Below are positions 22,952-23,933 of a stretch of DNA of 23,933 bases, one piece after another; position 1 is the stretch's first letter; each line of letters opens with the position of its first letter. Source of the stretch: JAVVFH01 sp032250585 (GTDB lineage Bacteria > Pseudomonadota > Gammaproteobacteria > Xanthomonadales > SZUA-36); contig JAVVFH010000025.1 of the NCBI GenBank assembly GCA_032250585.1, positions 1 through 23,933 of the forward strand. Reading direction: 5' to 3'. The position numbers and the translations under genes were made by a program. The notes under the pieces were generated by a model, which was given only the letters and a program-made list of their open reading frames with translations, searched no databases and was not told where the DNA came from.

Positions 22952-23758
22952 CTACTCTTCGTTGAGTACCAGCACGTCAACGGTCAGCTTTTCCATCACC
23001 TTTTCACTGGTATTACCTTTCAGGGCACCGGACAGCCCTTTCCTGCCCTTGGCGCCCATGACTACGATGTCAGCACCGGTTTTCTGCGCAAAATCGGAAA
23101 TAACATCTTCGGGTTTACCCATATCTCGGTGAATGTTCTCACGGGGAAGATCGACCAGGCGCTGGATAACGGAGAGGTCCGGGAAATCCTCACTGTTTTT
23201 GTACGCATTGGCGACGTGGTATTCCGCGCCGTAAAATTCGGCCAGGTACTTGCCGCGCTCAAGGATTTTACGGTTCAGTGCGGAGTTCAGCGAATCCTCG
23301 GACTGGATGTTGACCGCTGCCAGAACCGAGCGCAGCGGTCCCGCCGTGTCGCTGCCGACGACGACGACTTCCGAGCGGGCACGCCGCAGCAATTCCCATT
23401 TTGAATCAGTGAATCCTCTTTTGTTCTCGGCCGAGGACTTCGAAAGCATGATGACGTCGCAATCATAGCGTTCGGCCGCATTGATGATCGACTCCCGCCA
23501 GTTTCTGGTCCAGAAGAACTCGGCGGTGAATTCGACGTTCAGTTCGATCAATGGCCGGATCAATTCCCGGCGCCACTCGCGCCCGCGCACCACCTCTTCG
23601 GGCAGATCGGCACTCCGGTCATCGCTCTCGAAACCGATGTACAGATGAACTTCTAGTTCGCGTTCCTGCCGCTGACGGATGATCTCCACCATCCGTTCAA
23701 GCGCGATCTGCCGCTCATGTGAAGGGTCGACGATCACCAAAAATTTTCTTTTGTCCAT
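22952..23758 (-). CDS. Tandem-domain universal stress protein (UspE-like)
   Basis: 268 residues with two Usp domains (about 1-140 and 145-268). The N-terminal domain has FLVIVDPS and ends with a CDVIMLSKSS strand. The C-terminal domain has the clearer nucleotide-binding loop, GAKGRKGLSGALKGNTSEKV, matching the G-2x-G-9x-G-(S/T) pattern of ATP-binding Usp proteins. The N-terminal domain lacks that motif, so only one site is predicted. E. coli UspE is 316 residues, so this is a compact version. ATG 23758 is preceded by a GGAGAG Shine-Dalgarno. Cytosolic; roles in the family include stress survival and motility/adhesion control. Convergent with the TonB2-type operon; upstream 23759-23933 holds no gene I can identify. 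Confidence 0.9.
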   Translation of the reverse strand: MDKRKFLVIVDPSHERQIALERMVEIIRQRQERELEVHLYIGFESDDRSADLPEEVVRGREWRRELIRPLIELNVEFTAEFFWTRNWRESIINAAERYDCDVIMLSKSSAENKRGFTDSKWELLRRARSEVVVVGSDTAGPLRSVLAAVNIQSEDSLNSALNRKILERGKYLAEFYGAEYHVANAYKNSEDFPDLSVIQRLVDLPRENIHRDMGKPEDVISDFAQKTGADIVVMGAKGRKGLSGALKGNTSEKVMEKLTVDVLVLNEE

Positions 23759-23933
23759 TATGAAACTCTCCGCTTTGTATCAGCTGCTATGTTAATCAAT
23801 TTGGAACCCAAGCGTATTCTGGGGGCTGTGCAGCCGCCCGGCAAGTCGCAAGGCGCATTCGCGCTGCCGAAACCGGTGCGGCTCGCGACCTCGAGGCAAA
23901 CAAAACCCTTCGCGAACGCCGCTGCTCTACACT

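Noticed and set aside
23789..23933. Open frame from ATG 23789 running off the right edge
   Set aside because: Only 48 codons are visible, with no Shine-Dalgarno and no recognisable residues; too little to call a gene.
1..23933. CRISPR array, tRNA, rRNA, insertion sequence or phage genes
   Set aside because: I saw no regularly spaced repeats, no cloverleaf, no transposase or integrase motifs and no terminal inverted repeats anywhere in the window.

Overview
The window is a GC-rich chromosomal segment of a Gram-negative bacterium, almost certainly a gammaproteobacterium. The best evidence is the block lptD-surA-pdxA-rsmA-apaG-apaH, a gene order characteristic of that class, followed by an lgt-thyA-folA block and a Vibrio-TonB2-like energy-transduction cluster. 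No rRNA, tRNA, insertion sequence, prophage or CRISPR array was seen. I cannot place it to family from the sequence alone.

Layout: (1) 117-945, minus strand: msrB, then a VOC/glyoxalase gene reduced to its two ends, then a DUF2007 zinc-ribbon protein, joined by 4-base stop/start overlaps. (2) 1011-8923, plus strand: a lipoprotein zinc aminopeptidase, then outer-membrane biogenesis (lptD, surA), pyridoxal phosphate synthesis (pdxA), 16S rRNA dimethylation (rsmA), apaG and apaH (Ap4A hydrolysis). (3) 8881-13112, minus strand: lgt (lipoprotein lipidation), thyA and folA (thymidylate/folate cycle), with a copper-type P-ATPase pseudogene lying between thyA and folA. apaH and folA converge and overlap by 43 bases. 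(4) 13320-17467, plus strand: an SLC13-type permease with two RCK_C domains, an OPT-family transporter, and a small membrane protein overlapping the OPT stop codon. (5) 17707-22869, plus strand: a complete six-gene TonB2-type operon (DUF3450 protein, TtpC-like ExbB with a periplasmic domain, ExbB2, ExbD2, TonB2, TPR protein) with a recognisable promoter and a strong terminator. (6) 22952-23758, minus strand: a tandem-domain universal stress protein sharing that bidirectional terminator.

Functionally, most of the window is cell-envelope housekeeping and nutrient import: LPS and porin assembly, lipoprotein maturation, proton-motive-force-driven outer-membrane uptake, and inner-membrane uptake of peptides or organic anions.

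The most notable observations are: two genes (the VOC gene and the copper ATPase) that have each lost their middle while keeping both ends; an apparent homology between the DUF3450 protein and the periplasmic half of its operon partner TtpC; and the uncharacterised small membrane protein coupled to the OPT transporter. I did not find a convincing wholly new system; the TonB2-type cluster belongs to a known class.
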